Part shown: piece after piece, positions 1-13,905 of the stretch
How positions within the stretch are numbered: the first letter of the stretch is position 1
Layout of the letters: each line of letters starts with the position of its first letter
Source of the DNA: Chrysomallon squamiferum
Lineage: Eukaryota > Mollusca > Gastropoda > Neomphalida > Peltospiridae
Reading direction: 5' to 3'
NCBI GenBank assembly: GCA_012295275.1
Contig: CM022670.1
Coordinates: 29,649,938 to 29,713,937 of the forward strand
DNA length: 64,000 nt
Made by a program: the position numbers and the translations under genes
Notes under the pieces: generated by a model
Databases searched by the model: none
Seen by the model: only the letters and a program-made list of their open reading frames with translations
Told to the model about the DNA's origin: nothing

Positions 1-419
1 GCCGATTAGACTATTATCCATATTTCAAGGAATAAAAGAGAATGGTTCTGTAGAAGAACATTTTCAGTGTATAAATGATTAATTACTAGGTGCCATAATT
101 CTTATTACATTTTCGTTTTTGTTTTACTTTTAATTTCAAGGAAGCATTTAAGGAAAAAGAAGTCACTTTTTGGTACTAATAAAATTTTCATAGTTATCAA
201 ATTTAAAAAACTATATTTGAAAACAAGTGTAAAAAAGAATTCAACAAAGGAACCAGACTTTTAAAGAATTCTTTCACGAGGTACTGTAATAATTATAACA
301 TTCCATCTTGGAATTATATAAGTACTGGCATTTCAACAACTGGAATGTGTTTCTTTTTTAAACACTGTAAAACGTAAGGTGAGGCTCATTTTTGAATTTG
401 GTTTTTCTATAATGTATAT
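1..419. other. 3' flank of gene A
   Basis: AT-rich sequence after the gene A stop, presumably 3' UTR. No AATAAA hexamer was seen on the minus strand and no other feature. Confidence 0.5.
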
Positions 420-605
420 TTATATGCCGTCCCAAAACATATAAACTGCCCAGTATACAATGTTAAAGCCTATGAAGATTCCAGGGAAGACATATCTAGA
501 TATTTTGTCACATCGTCTTGCTTTCTGGCGCATAATGGCTGTTCTTGAAAAACCTGGTCTTCGACTTCCAAGAGGTCGATGATGTTTCTCTCCTCCGACA
601 TGATT
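420..605 (-). CDS. Gene A exon 8 (M4 and stop)
   Basis: 186 nt, 62 codons including TAA (420-422). A basic cytoplasmic segment (Arg/Lys/His rich) leads to [20 protein letters not shown], the typical M4 start, and the chain ends four residues after a final Phe-Trp. The acceptor is tttcag; intron 7 is 1,797 bp. Confidence 0.93.
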   Translation of the reverse strand, partial: NHVGGEKHHRPLGSRRPGFSRTAIMRQKARRCDKISRYVFPGIFIGFNIVYWAVYMFWDGI

Positions 606-2189
606 CTGAAATTAAATAATTAAAATAAATAAATAAATGGCACTTCCGATTTAGATATTTTGCATATTTTAAGAATAGTTTTTAATCTCTATATTATGGC
701 CTAATCGTTTCAGAACCCTCTCACTCCAGCCCGTAACCAATAAACAGGATTATAAAAAGGAGTTATATGCTTCCTTCACTGTTCGAAGTGCTTATAACAG
801 GAAAGAAGAATATTTTAAAATTATTTAATGATGCGCTCAATACATTTATGATTTTATAGTATCGGACATATGGTTAAGAACAATTCAGAATATGGGACAA
901 GAAACCTAATGCCGTCACTTTGGACTGCTCATTCCAATTAATAACAAGGATCATTTTATATTATATCCTATTTCTTTCTTTAGTTTTTTATATTTTTTAT
1001 TTTTTATTTTTTTTTATTTTGTACTTTTATTATTATTATTATTATTATTTCGACCAGTTATGGAGCTCTGGCTGAAAGAGAAATAATTCAATTGGTTCAC
1101 GACCCAACAACATACATCTACTCCCGTTTGAAAAAGCGTCTTTGGTCAAATACACAATAAACCAAAATGAATGGCAACAACAGATTTCCTTCCTCTTATT
1201 ACTACTACACAAAAAATGTACGTCTAATAATTGTTAATATTAAAATGAACTAAACTTTCGTTAAACCTTCCATAACTTTTCAGCATCAGTATAGTCCGGT
1301 TGAATTAATTCCAAAATTACCTTTGTAACATATATCTGTGATTTAGCCAGAAAAAAAATATTAACGCATCAACTTTGTCAAATTTGCTTTGGTCTTTAAT
1401 AATTAAATACCTAATGCTTGAATACGTACAAGTTAGCTCCCTTGAATAGTAACGCGTGCTAAAAATAATAATATGAAGAAAATGTGTACCTTATTTTTAG
1501 GTCCAAGTAAACATATATTCATTTTTAAATAGTAATGTGATAACTTTAATAAAATAATATTACGCTAAATGTTTTTAAATATCCATTGATTAACAATAAT
1601 ATTCTGGACAGGAATCCAGTATTAGTCATTAAGTTGAGAACTTACAAATAAAATTGTCATAAATGTTTCTAAATAACTTTATTTTCTGATATAAAATACA
1701 TAAGAAGAGTCATACATACTGTTTGATGATACAATTATTTTTTTTATTTAACTGATTACAGTCATTAAAATCTAAAAGTTATTAGGACTATGAACAGTTC
1801 AGAATGTATACAAAAACTATCTGAATCGCAGATCTTCGCCAAATTAATTTAAATTCCAATACGTAAAACTGTATATGACTTTATCAGCCACTTGTAAAAT
1901 TTACGATAACGTACACTTGCTGTTATACCTTACGTTTAGGAAAAATTATTTGTAGTAATAAATGAATTTACTTGAAGTATGCCAAATGCACGATGGCTTT
2001 TTGTTCGAACACCATTTTAAATAAAATATTGACAATGTATGCAATTCTTATTTTCTTGCAGGTCGGTTCATTCTACATTCAGCTAAAAATGTTTGCTATT
2101 TTTAATACTGTAATTGCTATTCTGTAAAAAAAACCCAAAAACCTATGTTTTATTTATTTGTTTTTGTTCTTTCTTATTCTTGTTCTTAT

Positions 2190-2256
<67 letters not shown>

Positions 2257-5200
2257 GCTGTATCTGAAATATTAATTTTATTTGGAGGATTTTTCCAAAA
2301 ACTGTTGTTTTTAAGTCTTTGTTAGCTATCTGTGATGAATAAAACCAAATTCAAAGTATATATATATATATGTTAATGCGACTACAAAGAAACAGAACTT
2401 ACCTCTGTTTTAGATGCTGAGTTTTCTTCCTCTATTGGATCTGGAGTCGTGTTTTCATTGATAGTTTGTCGACGACGTTCTACCCTAGACATGACGTTCA
2501 CATATGCAAATTCTAGTAGGGCAGCAAATACGAAAAAAAGGCACATTGCCATCCATACGTCGATAGCTGTGACATAAGACACACGTGGGAGATTTACACG
2601 TGAGCTGGAACTCTGGGTAGTCATGGTGAGGACTGTTAAGAGACCCAGTGAAATTCGAGCAGGCACGGCGTCGATATCTAACCAGAAAGAAACCCAAGAG
2701 AGGATCACTATGAGGACGCTAGGAACATAAACCTGGGCGACGAAATATCCATAGCTGCGTGAAAGATGGAACGTCACACCAATACATGCAAAGTTGCCTT
2801 GAATTTAAAAGATATTAATTAGAAAATATTTATATTTAAAAAAAAAAAAAAATCATTACATACTAAAAATAACATACCAGATTATAATGACATTTTGTGA
2901 CGTTATTATTATTATTATTATTATTGGTAGTAGCTGTAGAATAAGTAGGAGTAGTAGTTGGTGGTGGCCTTGGTGGCATTGGTGGTGATAATAGTAAAAT
3001 TGGTTGTAGTCATATTATTATTATTATGGCAGTTTATTTTGTTGTTGTTGTTGTTGTTGTTGTTATAGTAGTAGAGTAGTAGTGAGGCATATTCATGTAC
3101 ACGGACGACAGTTATAGACATCGTAGCCATTACTGGTGATAAGAAAAACACAAATCTCTCATCATTACATACCAGAAACATAGGACTTGGTACAGTCGCC
3201 GGATTCCCAGCTTGTAAGTTTAAACTGTGGAAGAGATAAATCGTCTCGTTTAATAACTGGCTCAACATCCCATTTAAATTCCACATTCTTCAACGAATAA
3301 CCATCTGAAATAAGAAGAAAATATCCCATTATAAACTATTCTCGCTTTCCAGTAATATTACTGAAACCATATAATGGATAATCGGCATTTTTCGTGTGTC
3401 TGTATGTGATTATTGATTATTGTTATAAATTAATTGTCTTTTATATTTTTCTTTATTTATTCGTCTGTTGGAATTTAAAAATTAGATTTTATTTATATAT
3501 TTATTTTAGTCTTTATTTGTTTCTTTGCTTAAACTAAATTTATTTTATCTTGTTTTATTTTTTATTATTTTATTTTACTTGCTTACAACTTTCCAGATGA
3601 ATAAAACATGTCTGTTCGTCGAATGGATATTTTTGTAACTGCATATCACAGCTAAGCGTCATAGACACCCTGTAAAAAATAAACAAAATCCATCAGAAAT
3701 CAATTAACAATGTAGTATGCATATATGTATGTATTATGTCTGTATATATGTATGCATATGTATGTATTTATGTAAGTATGTATACGTATGCAGGTATGTA
3801 TATTTATGTATGTATGTATATGTGAACACGTAATTATGTTTGTTTCAGTCTATGTGCGTATGTCTGTACGAATGAATACATATTTACTCAAAGGTACCAC
3901 ATTTCATTTAATATAAATAGATTTTATTTGTTTTGGTGATACGAGAGAGAAACGCAAATGAATTAGATGCAAACAGGAGAGCACATGTCATGGTCTTCAG
4001 TCAGTAGAGCAATACAAAAATTCCTTTCAAGCCTTCTTTTTTTATGTGTGTGTTAAAACATATTTTACATAGGTAAAGTAAAAAGGAAACCGTGAACTGA
4101 TAGCTTAAACTTTGACAATAATATATTTACATTAGCTAATTTATTTTGTTACACATGCACACTAAAAAGAAAAAAATGGCAGAAAAATATTATTAAAATG
4201 CGATTGTTGTAGTGCTGACAAGTGTTAGTTTCATGTTTAATAAATCAGTTTTTTAAAAGTATATTTAAAGTACATTTAGAATATTTGTTTACCACACTGA
4301 TCGTAAGATAAAAACAATCATGTTGAGCCATTGTGAAAATAGTGTTTCCTCGTTAGAAATATTATTAGTGTTTGCCAAATAACATTTCTATGAATGAGAA
4401 CATTCATAACACAGTTGATTGCACGTAACAGAAATCTTACATCCTATCCCAATAACTGTATATCTTGTTACGTGACCGATGTGTTCATTCTGCGCATGGT
4501 AATCTAATTCACATACCTAATACTCGGTTAGTTATATCAAACTTTTGAACCCTTCACACGACACTGTCGTAATAATTAACAACGATATTCGACATCTGCA
4601 TAATAATATATTCTACATACCTGATACTGTAAAATATAGTTCCATTAGGATAAATGTGCATGAGTTTATTCGGCACTGTTATATCATGAAAGGAAGCCTT
4701 CTTTTCATTGCTGAAGAAAAGATCTGGAACCCAGATATTAGACATTATCCGTGTGTCAAGTTCCAGTGCTTCGACATTACTCAAATGTTGGTAAGCTAAG
4801 CGACGATCCTGCCATTTTTGTCGCAGAAAGATACTAATAGAATAGTCCTGTGAAATGAAACATGTGCTGTTACCAATAACTTTATTTACTGAACATAACG
4901 CTAAATCAAAATTAAAGATTACTGTTCAATTTATTTCACGATAAAAAGACCAAACTCATCTGAAGATGAGGACAGTGATGTTATTCATTTCGACAATTAT
5001 TTAATATTTGTTATGATTTTATAGCAATAGCTAAAACAGTTGAATAAGCCGTTTTAAAATATGAAGAAAATTTAAAAATTAGTAAAACAAAAAAAGAATG
5101 AAGTATAAAACTGGTGTCAGACCCGTTATCCGGCTTCCAGAGAACCGGAATTAGAACTGTTTTAATTTGTCTCTTTTAAATATAGATTCGTTCTTAACTG

Positions 5201-6388
5201 TTCTTTTTTAAAATTGTTGTCTTAAGTATGTGAAGGTAGCCTCCTATTTACGACCGGGTTCTGACCGAATGGACGCAATTCTGAATTTATTTAAGCTTCG
5301 ATATTTGTTTATGAACATTTTATTATCTGGCATTTTCTGTTTCTCCCAGATAGCATAATCATTTTTATCTTTTATTTCTATATTCCTTTCTTCTTTTCTT
5401 TTCTTTCTTTGTTCTTCGGACGGATGTAAGTAGGGGTCTAACTGTAGTAAATCGGGGTTTATAAAATAGGAAAATCCAGAAATCTGAGGCGCTCCAATTC
5501 AGTACAAAAAACAAAATTATGTAACTAAAATACTGTAAGGCTTGAAAGCCTCCAGCCCTCCTTTCAGGTATAATGATATATCCCAAACTCATTCCACTGT
5601 GTCAGTTCTGTTATGGTACCAATTATACTAACGACATTCTGATAATCAAAATCTGCTTCACTACTTCGTTACTGTATTAATGAAACGATATTTACTGTTA
5701 CTGCAGTAATACTGGTTATAAATGTAGCAGATTCATCTTGGTTACGATCATTTTTATAACAGTCACCGTCGTAAAATAGTGATTATTCCTTGGTCTAAAT
5801 ACAATTAAAATTCAGTCCTTTTCTGCTTACACTGGTTAAATATTATCTTTAATTTATTCATTTGACAGTATGTAACGACCGAGGAGATCTTAGATAAAAA
5901 TAACAGATAAGTAAACAAGTAGTCTACCAGTATTTTCTTAAGCCAAATTAAATAATAACAGTTTACAAAAAACAGTTACCAATGCCGTCTACTGCAAGAC
6001 CGAAATAGAGTGCAGTTAATAAGTTTATCTAACACTGTTAGTAGACAAACAGTTATGCATAGATAATAAAATTGTGTTTCGGGCTATGTTAAACATACCA
6101 TTGTTGTTTCGCTGATGCTGTCAAAACTGACTATATATATCTGAATGTTGATACGTGTAGGGTATTCTGCAAAACAAAGAATATCAGGTGATGTTTAACC
6201 TTAAAGTTACTCACGTGTTTATTTGGTTATGGAAACATAATCAGACGTCTGAAAACAGTTGGGTAGGAAAATATAATAACAAGTTGACTTGATTTAATGC
6301 AATGCAGAATAGAATAATATTGATATTTTAGATAGTAAGTGTTACATGCATGCATTTTTTATGCATAATTAAATGTTTATACCTGTTT

Positions 6389-6446
<58 letters not shown>

Positions 6447-7224
6447 AGTGTTACGTGGGTCTTTATTTTATCATATAATGGTTTATTTATTTTTATTGTT
6501 CACAGCAGTGTTGGAAAAGATGTCGAGAGTCTTTCAAAGTAATAATGTTTTGGATATTAGTACCATTTCAAAGTTATAACAGCGGGATTATTGGTAGTGT
6601 GTGAAAGTAACTGTGGTAGGGATGAAATTTCAAAGAAATTGAGATCGTTCTTATTTGAAGATACTTTTCATGTTAGTTTAATAGTGTTGTTTGTTTCAGC
6701 TCCAAAGAGATGAGATAATGATATCGGCTATTAGCTTTCTGGGCTTTGGAATCTTATTGATTGCTGTAAGGCACAACGGTTGATTTCTCTTTCTAATCTA
6801 TTCCACTGACAAATCTAAACGATGATGTTCTCGTTTTGACTTACCTTCTTCAAAATCCGGTGGAATATTTGGGTCGTAGTTCTTTAGCATATTAAGTAAT
6901 GTCTTTTCCCTGTAAATAAAAATGAAATATAATCTATATTCTGGTCTTTTATAAAATTAAAATAAATATCATTATCAATATTGACAACTACTGTTGTAGC
7001 AACAGTGGTATACACTGAAGTACTGCAAAAAAAAGAAGAATAATTATAATACAGAATGCAAATTAAGTAGCTTACGATTGGTAACTGAAGCTTTTCACAA
7101 ACTCATCATGATTTGACGATCTTCCTCTATCACCGTTACATGAGTATATTTGTATAATAACACAAAGTACAGGAAGAACCACAGTCTGTCCTTGTGCAAT
7201 CCACTTGAGAATCATTTTAAACAT
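420..7224 (-). CDS. Gene A: Cys-loop anion channel subunit, glycine/glutamate-gated chloride channel-like (complete)
   Basis: CDS on the minus strand: join of 7224-7076, 6909-6845, 6166-6099, 4847-4621, 3669-3587, 3304-3173, 2797-2403, 605-420; 1,305 nt, 434 aa, all introns GT-AG. Seen: hydrophobic signal peptide (residues 1 to about 30); loop D F101/R103 in the FLRQ motif; WVPD loop A; Cys-loop C177-C191 with YPFD; ESYGY at 196-200; second Cys pair C235/C246 (loop C); M1 about 257-281; PAR at 287-289; M2 290-310; M3 about 317-343; M3-M4 linker of about 60 residues; M4 about 409-430. PAR and the second disulfide are family marks of GlyR/GluCl-type anion channels. It should sit in the plasma membrane as a subunit of a pentameric chloride channel. 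The agonist pocket is close to vertebrate GlyR (Glu196 = GlyR E157, Tyr239 = Y202, Phe244 = F207; Thr204 is Ser241). The ligand is not proven: it could be glycine, glutamate or another amine or acid. Start: the first ATG at 7224; a second in-frame ATG lies at 7215. No AATAAA was seen in the 419 bp after the stop. Confidence 0.93.
2192..2255. repeat. T64 homopolymer in gene A intron 7
   Basis: An uninterrupted T run on the plus strand (A64 in gene sense). It could be the tail of an old retroposon, but no body was recognised next to it. Confidence 0.95.
2403..2797 (-). CDS. Gene A exon 7 (M1-M3 and start of cytoplasmic loop)
   Basis: 395 nt, 132 codons including the split Gly. Holds M1 ([17 protein letters not shown]), PAR, M2 with [10 protein letters not shown], the LPRVSY linker, M3, and an acidic, Asn-rich cytoplasmic segment. 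Splices at E373 into the M4 exon. A Thr stands where GlyR has Lys276 in the M2-M3 linker. Confidence 0.96.
3173..3304 (-). CDS. Gene A exon 6 (loops B and C)
   Basis: 132 nt. Encodes the [12 protein letters not shown] segment, LPQFKL, and the first half of loop C, DCTKSYVS, with the first Cys of the second disulfide pair. Confidence 0.94.
3587..3669 (-). CDS. Gene A exon 5 (Cys-loop)
   Basis: 83 nt. Encodes the complete Cys-loop, C-x13-C with an internal KYPFDEQTC, then CFIHLES leading into loop B. The donor is gtaagc. Confidence 0.95.
4621..4847 (-). CDS. Gene A exon 4 (loops D, A, start of E)
   Basis: 227 nt, starting at codon D95 and ending in a split Arg codon (AG|G). Contains [37 protein letters not shown] (an N-glycosylation sequon) and FYSIR. 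This is the best conserved part of the ligand-binding domain. Confidence 0.95.
6099..6166 (-). CDS. Gene A exon 3
   Basis: 68 nt, the same length as in genes B and C and typical of GABA/glycine receptor genes. Encodes [18 protein letters not shown], the beta1-beta2 region. The GluCl Arg that would precede the Ser-Phe-Asp is Val here. Confidence 0.93.
6395..6442. repeat. (TA)n in gene A intron 2
   Basis: About 24 TA units. The Tyr-Ile repeat frame through it is spurious. Confidence 0.95.
6845..6909 (-). CDS. Gene A exon 2
   Basis: 65 nt between a tttacag acceptor and a gtaagtc donor. Encodes the N-terminal helix region ending in the family-typical [12 protein letters not shown] segment. It joins exon 1 in frame through a split Ser codon. 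Confidence 0.92.
7076..7224 (-). CDS. Gene A exon 1 (signal peptide)
   Basis: 149 nt, 49 codons plus 2 nt (phase 2 exit). Encodes a basic then hydrophobic leader followed by a polar stretch rich in Ser, Asp and Arg. The donor gtaagc follows at 7075. Tandem start codons at 7224 and 7215 are in the same frame. Confidence 0.88.
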
Positions 7225-7960
7225 TCAAGTCAGTAAAAATACATCATTCGTATTCTTAAAATGCTGACATTTAGTTCCCGGAAGATTTTGAAATGGACTG
7301 TAAAAAAATGGGTCTATATATACTGTTATTCCAAATCACCGGAAAATTTCAGAGTTGTAGCAGAATTATAGCAGATTTGCTTTAGCATTTTAATTTCATT
7401 CAGTCCAGCTGCGGTCTTATCGGAAATATTATACAATGATCATAATGTACGTTTTCCCGTATAACAAAAGGGCGACACAAGTTTCCATCAGAGGTATTAA
7501 GTTCTGTCCATTGTGCTCTGCCAGTAGTTATTTTAGCGCTGCTTTCTTCCGCGAGCCAAAGGTTAAACGAAACACAACTCACTGGTACATAACAACCAGC
7601 ACTGCAGACCATTATAGCACTGCGTCACATACTTAGTTTCTATAGTAACCAGATGTTTAAGAATCACAGGAATATGTAAATGTATTTGTTTCTGCTTGCA
7701 CTTTTTATACTCTTGCTTACATGTTGTGTATGTGTTTGTTCAGAATGTGATGGTTTGTGTTTATAGATGGGTTATTATTTTTATTTATTTATTTTAATAT
7801 ATAATCATACTAATAATTCACAGATATGTTTATGTTAGAATAATTCTGTTGGCTTTCTTTCTGCATTTATACCTCTGAGTTTTTCTGTGTAGGCGCAAAA
7901 CGCAAGTGCATCTATGGATAAATAAAATGGTATTTGACTGACCAATTCTGTTTCCTTTTA

Positions 7961-7961
<1 letters not shown>

Positions 7962-8009
<48 letters not shown>

Positions 8010-8060
8010 CAACAACAGCAACAAAAACAACAACAATAATAATGATGATGATGATGATGA
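7962..8060. repeat. Compound (TAA)n-(AAC)n-(GAT)n
   Basis: Trinucleotide runs in succession; no coding meaning. Confidence 0.95.
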
Positions 8061-11000
8061 AAATGGACTAAGTATAATAATAACTGAACTGTATAAGACT
8101 ATGCAAACAAATCATAGAGAAACTATGTAAATCAGACTGGAGACCACGAACAGTTCTCTGTTATTGAAAGTCATGAATAAATGACAAACGAAAAGGAACT
8201 TCTAATTTATCAAATCCCACCATACTAAAATTACGAAAACTCTGTCATTGATAAACAGAATAATCGCTTAACTTGCTCAGGTCGACAGCACTCGTGTATA
8301 ATTATCATTGTTCTCATTTAACTTTAATTATCGTAACAGTATTATTATTATTAGCTGTTCCTTTGTATATATACAAGACATGTCTTGCAGAATTCAATAC
8401 ATCTCACCATATAAACCAGATACATAATATTTTATTCAAATAATTAAGTTTACATGTCATTATTGTTGCTGTTGTTGCTGTTGTTGTTACTTTTATTGTT
8501 GTGGTCGCCTTTTTTTTGATTTGTTATTGTTATGGTTGTTGTTGTTGTCGTTATTCACTGACTAGTTATGTGAAACCCTATCAAGATGACAACGCTCAAT
8601 TTAGAATGAAAATAAAGTATTTTAATTTTACTTTCTGCAATGGGTAACAGTGAGTAGTGACACAGAGGATTACTGCTCACGAAATATAACCGCATTCCAT
8701 ATAATTGGGAATTGACCGAGACCAACCGTAAACCCAATATATCAGTCAGGAGTAAGAACGAAATACTGTTTGTGCAAATAGTTGTGGTTTATTGCTCAAA
8801 GATGCTGTGAACATTAGAAACATTCTCTCTCGACAATTCCTGTAAATTCCTATAAACGGAATAAACATTTTGCATTAAGGCTTATGAATGGGGATGATTA
8901 TTTTGCTTAAATGTTTATGAACAAAGAAATACTTTTGCTTAAAAGATTTATGAAATAAATAAATATGAATGGGGATGAATATTTTGCAAAAGCTTATAAA
9001 AAGCAATAAGTTTAAGGTTAATATAAACACGTTTTAAAAAATATATACCTAGCGGTATGATTCGCTATCTTTGAAAATATCTTGTCAGTAAATAAATCGT
9101 GGTTCTACGACAGAAATGTTTAAAGAAGCTAAACAAATTCTTCTGGATAGAACCTAGACGAACTATTTTCTAAGATTATGTTGTTAACCGAAAGGAGCAT
9201 CTGTTTCCTGAAAAAACTGATTTCGTTAAAAGGAGTTGTAATAATAATTCCAGCTAGAGCTAAAAATATACAGTAAGACGGAATTAATAATAAAAAAAAA
9301 ATATCGTGTTATTAATACACCTGTGAGATTATGAGTTAAAGGGTGTACATGTATTGAAACGAACAAATGATCTAATAAAATTATTTAATCTTTTACCTTA
9401 TTTTAGTGCTTTGGGCGACTAATCCTTGCTTATAAAAAGAAGTATCAAATTAAAATTATAGTTACAGCAGATCTATTTTACCACTTTAAAACTTAAGGAG
9501 CGATATCATGACTGTATTTAATGCTTTGGGATCCAGTACTGAATAAACTATTTCGTTTTCATCTAATTTCAGATGAAAGTTTTCTTTGCTGTGTGAAATA
9601 ACATAGAAATCTTTTGCCGCAAATTGCTGAAACAGAAATCAACGTTGGTGAAACCATCCTATTTGCTCTCTCGAATCATTACAAAGATAATTAATGGCCA
9701 GTGAAATAAAAACATGCAGAGTATTAGTTTAAAATCTGTACAGTATGGCCTAACATACCTTAGGATAGAAACCGTAGTGTTGTTTGACGCCGTTGTAGTG
9801 TCACTTCGTATATGCACGGTGAAAAAAGTGAACATCCATAGAGAGAGATGCACAACAAATACACTCCAGTTCGCTATCTCTGTCATGTTGACGATGCTTG
9901 AATTTGCGATCTAAAGAAAGAATAATATGTTGTTATTTCGTATATCTGAAGAGGTGTATGGATGGTTTAATATATGTGTGTTTTTTTGTAAGTGATCATT
10001 TGTATGTTTACATATACTTACCTCGGAAACGTAAATAGAATATGTTTATTTAAAACACATATAATTATTTTTTATACAGAATAAAGTTAAACTCGTAAGT
10101 CATTATTCTAGCAAAATATTTGTTTGAATGAATGTAAATAACTATCGTAAACCATAGCAAAACGCAGATCGAAACTAAAGAGGCATATCATAAACTGATG
10201 TGAAATTTCTTCAGGTGACTTCTTTTGCAATTATTATTTATTTTTCCAATTCAGTGACTGTAGCAAGAGGAAAATGAATGCGTTTGGTCATTTCTTTGTT
10301 CAAGAATAGGATCTCTACGGTACAATTTGCGTGTTCATAATTTCCTTTTTCCCAAAATAAATAAAAATTAAAAGAAAGATTGAAAGAAATCGTTATCGAG
10401 ATAATGAAGCCTGCAAAGGATTTTATTCACTGAATTTCAAAAAGTAAACCCTTTTGTTTCCCAAATCAAGACAGACATAATTATATTTACATCGTCAAAT
10501 GATCTTATACATACATACATACATACATATGTACATACATGCGTATAAACACACTCACATACATAGATACATGTATATATATAGGAAAAATATGCAATAA
10601 ACAGTAGCACAGACAGAAATACACAGACACATTCGCACATACATAACATGTATAAATCATCTGATCTATTGATGTAGTGTTATTTTGTTAAATATTGATT
10701 GATCTATTCACATTCAGTGGTGAATATCTTCGTCTTCATACTGATTATAAATATTTGTATAACTTATTAATGCTGCAGTAATGTAATAGATTTTCTTCGT
10801 TCATAAAGCTTATTCAGAAGGACATATATGAAAATAGTTTCTCGCTGGACATAAAAGAAAACGCAACGATTTCACGACCACAGCTCAGTCTGTATGTCCT
10901 ATGTGTTTGTGTGAAAATGTTTGTCTAAACTATTATCTTGGTTGGTTTATTCCAGCCAGTATGAATATATGAATTACTTGTTGAAATACTGACTATAAAT

Positions 11001-13857
11001 CACTGCTTACAACGGTATCCTTTGCTTGATGTGTTAGACGTATGTAGTTAACAACAGCTGATTTCCGCTAAATTTAACAGACCTGTTAGACAAGCTGAGA
11101 TCAAACTTTTTTTTTTTTTAATTACTCTGCTATCAAACGTTAAACCGCACCACGGGTTCAAGATTTTACATTTTACATTTCATGCAGTGCGTTGAGAGAT
11201 GTCTATCAAAGAATTAAGGAAGAGACAGGTTCAGTGGATCGGAAACTTCACAGTTGTTTTGAAATACTCGTGCATTCTGTAAACAGGTTGTGTTGAGATA
11301 TTCGGATGTTCTGTAGACTGCCTAATTTCAAACATTACCCTTGCTTATACACGCCTTTTCTATTTTCTTTTCTTTTTATCATTTACTTTTTTTCTTCATT
11401 ATTATTATTATTTTCTTTATTCGTTTATAGTTTATGATATTTTTTAAATTGTTCATTTCATTTGTAGATTTTTAAATATTTTTTTATTGACAATGTGTGA
11501 TAAAAAAAAAAAATTAAAAAAAATAAAATAAAAAAAGGCATATATTCCTGAATAAATTGTCTAGGCTCAGTGATTTAATACCTTTAAAGATAAATGTAAA
11601 TTTTAGATATGCATGTATGTAGTTTTAAGATTTTGAATATTCTCTGTCTTTTGTACGTCTGAATAGACTCTGCACACAGTCAATACTCGGGAACGCGCTG
11701 CAGCAGGAGGACAAAGTCCAGTCACGACCTCACAAACACGTCAGATGCCGCTGACGAGACTCGAACGTATGGCACCCATTCGCCCGCACTAGAAGGCTGA
11801 CGATGTTTTTTTTTGTTTTTTTTTTGTATTTTTCCATTTATTGATGACAAAATAGGAATGTCTCCACAAAATAATATTGTGTTGGTATTACAAACTATAC
11901 TAACTCTACATGGACGATGTTTTCTGAGTACTAAGATGGACAAGTAATCATGCTATTTTCATGACATTTATCATGAGTTGATGCTGTCATCGTGAGCTGA
12001 TAAATTTATGAAATAACAAACAATGTCAATATTTATCAGAAAGTGATGTTGAAACAATAAACCATTTATCTGTATTCATGTAATAATGTACTATTTTCTT
12101 ACCAGAAGGTTTGGTTAAAGTCAGGAACTGAAGCAAGATTTTAAAAAACTCCACATCCCCCCCACGAAACAAAATATTTTCCTGGTGTATTCATGAAATA
12201 ACAAATAATCATTCTCTTTTTAAGACATTTATCAAAATATGGTAATAAAATCATGAACGTTATGTTTTTTTTTTTTAATGAAATAATGATACTACTTTCC
12301 AAACATTTACCAGCATATGATGTTGAATTCACAAAGTGATGTATTCATGAAATAACACAATAATAAACTATAAACTACTACTTTTTTTTTTCAAACAGGG
12401 AAGTCAGTATCCAAGCACTAATAGTAAATTTACATTAAATGGACATTTCAATAATTTGTATGATACATGTAGGACAAATGTATGTAAATTTGGACATTAC
12501 ACTGAAAAATCTGAAGTAATAAAAATGTATCCTTCCCATTAATAATTAAAAAAAAAGATAAAAAGAATATTTATAACAGAAAATCGGAATTTAGAAATAA
12601 AAAAAAACATAATTACAATGATTTGTTTTTTACACTTTAATTCTATTTAAAATAATTAATGAAACAATTTAACTTAAATAATTATCTATAATTCTTTATT
12701 TTTAATTCAGTTATTATTAATAATAATAATAATAATAAATATTTTCCTAATTCCCCAAAATAAACCACAAACTCACCCACCCTGAACAAACAGAAAGAAT
12801 AATAAATACAATATTCTGAGCAATAAATTTCACAACCTTTCAGAGGAAAAAAAATCTGCAATACAAAATGTTTACTGAATAAAATTAAAATATAAAAACC
12901 TGACGTTTATGGTTTTGCTTGCTGTTTTACATCTTACAGAAATGCCTGTTTATTTAGTTGTTTAATACTGTGCCATTTTCAATGCCTTACCAAAAATAAT
13001 GTCGTTTTTAATTATACTTTGTTCTGTGCTGTCATTCTTACCGTTCGGCCACCGAGACAGTCTTAAAAAAAGTTGCTCAGTAACCGAGTTAATCATCGCT
13101 TCCCACGAAGCACGCCGTTCTTTGTCTTTCGTCATTTTTGCGTGCATCTGTTTTTGTGGGAAACCTGGCACTGGCAAGTATTTGTGTATGTATGTATGTA
13201 GTGTGTTTGTGTATCTATAGACAGGTGTATGTGTATATTTTTATGCTAAGTGACTAAGTATGTCATCTGTTTCTCCGTATGTATACGTCCGTCTGTCTAT
13301 ATGTAGGTATTTTAAAAACAGTCTCAAAAATCTCAATATCAATATTCTCACAAAGAAAGTTCATTTAGTCAAACAATATATATTAGTAAAATAATACGTT
13401 TCTTCACGTCAAAAAGCGAGTGACATACATATCAGAATTTCATATCAAGCAGATCCGAGGACAGACACATGGTTCCTCTGCACTCCTGTTAAAGTGTACA
13501 TGTCGCGGTACAAATGAAACGTCTAGAAATGTTTGTTTTTTTTGTTGTTTTTTATTAAACTTTCAAATTATTTGTTTTTCGTTTGGTTTAAACGACCTGT
13601 TATTGTTAATAATAAATAAAACCAGATTTTTAATAAAACGTTTGTTTGTCTCACCAAAGATATTTTAAAAAGTAGCAGTTAAAACCACGTGACGTGAAGC
13701 GAGGCGATAGATTACATGAGTATAAATTGATCATACCTTGTCTATCAATATATATGCTGAAAACATGTATGGTTTATTTAGGTTTATCACTGAGGCTCAC
13801 TAAGAAAGATCAATGTACTGATATGTAATAATATAAGTGATAATATCGCTTTTGTTG

Positions 13858-13900
<43 letters not shown>

Positions 13901-13905
13901 TATTA
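13858..13905. repeat. (TTA)n
   Basis: About 14 TTA units followed by a shorter (GTT)n run to about 13922. Confidence 0.95.

Noticed and set aside
7400-7636. Two overlapping frames of about 70 codons upstream of gene A
   Set aside because: No domain or signal; more likely promoter or 5' UTR of gene A.
11660-11800. GC-richer block with a B-box-like gttcgagtc on the minus strand
   Set aside because: The T-stem does not pair and no A-box or acceptor stem fits, so neither a tRNA nor a clear SINE.
12962-13177. 71-codon minus-strand frame with a KDKERRASWEAMIN stretch, faintly like a THAP or transposase segment
   Set aside because: Key Cys/His residues for THAP are absent and no flanking exon or terminal repeat was found.
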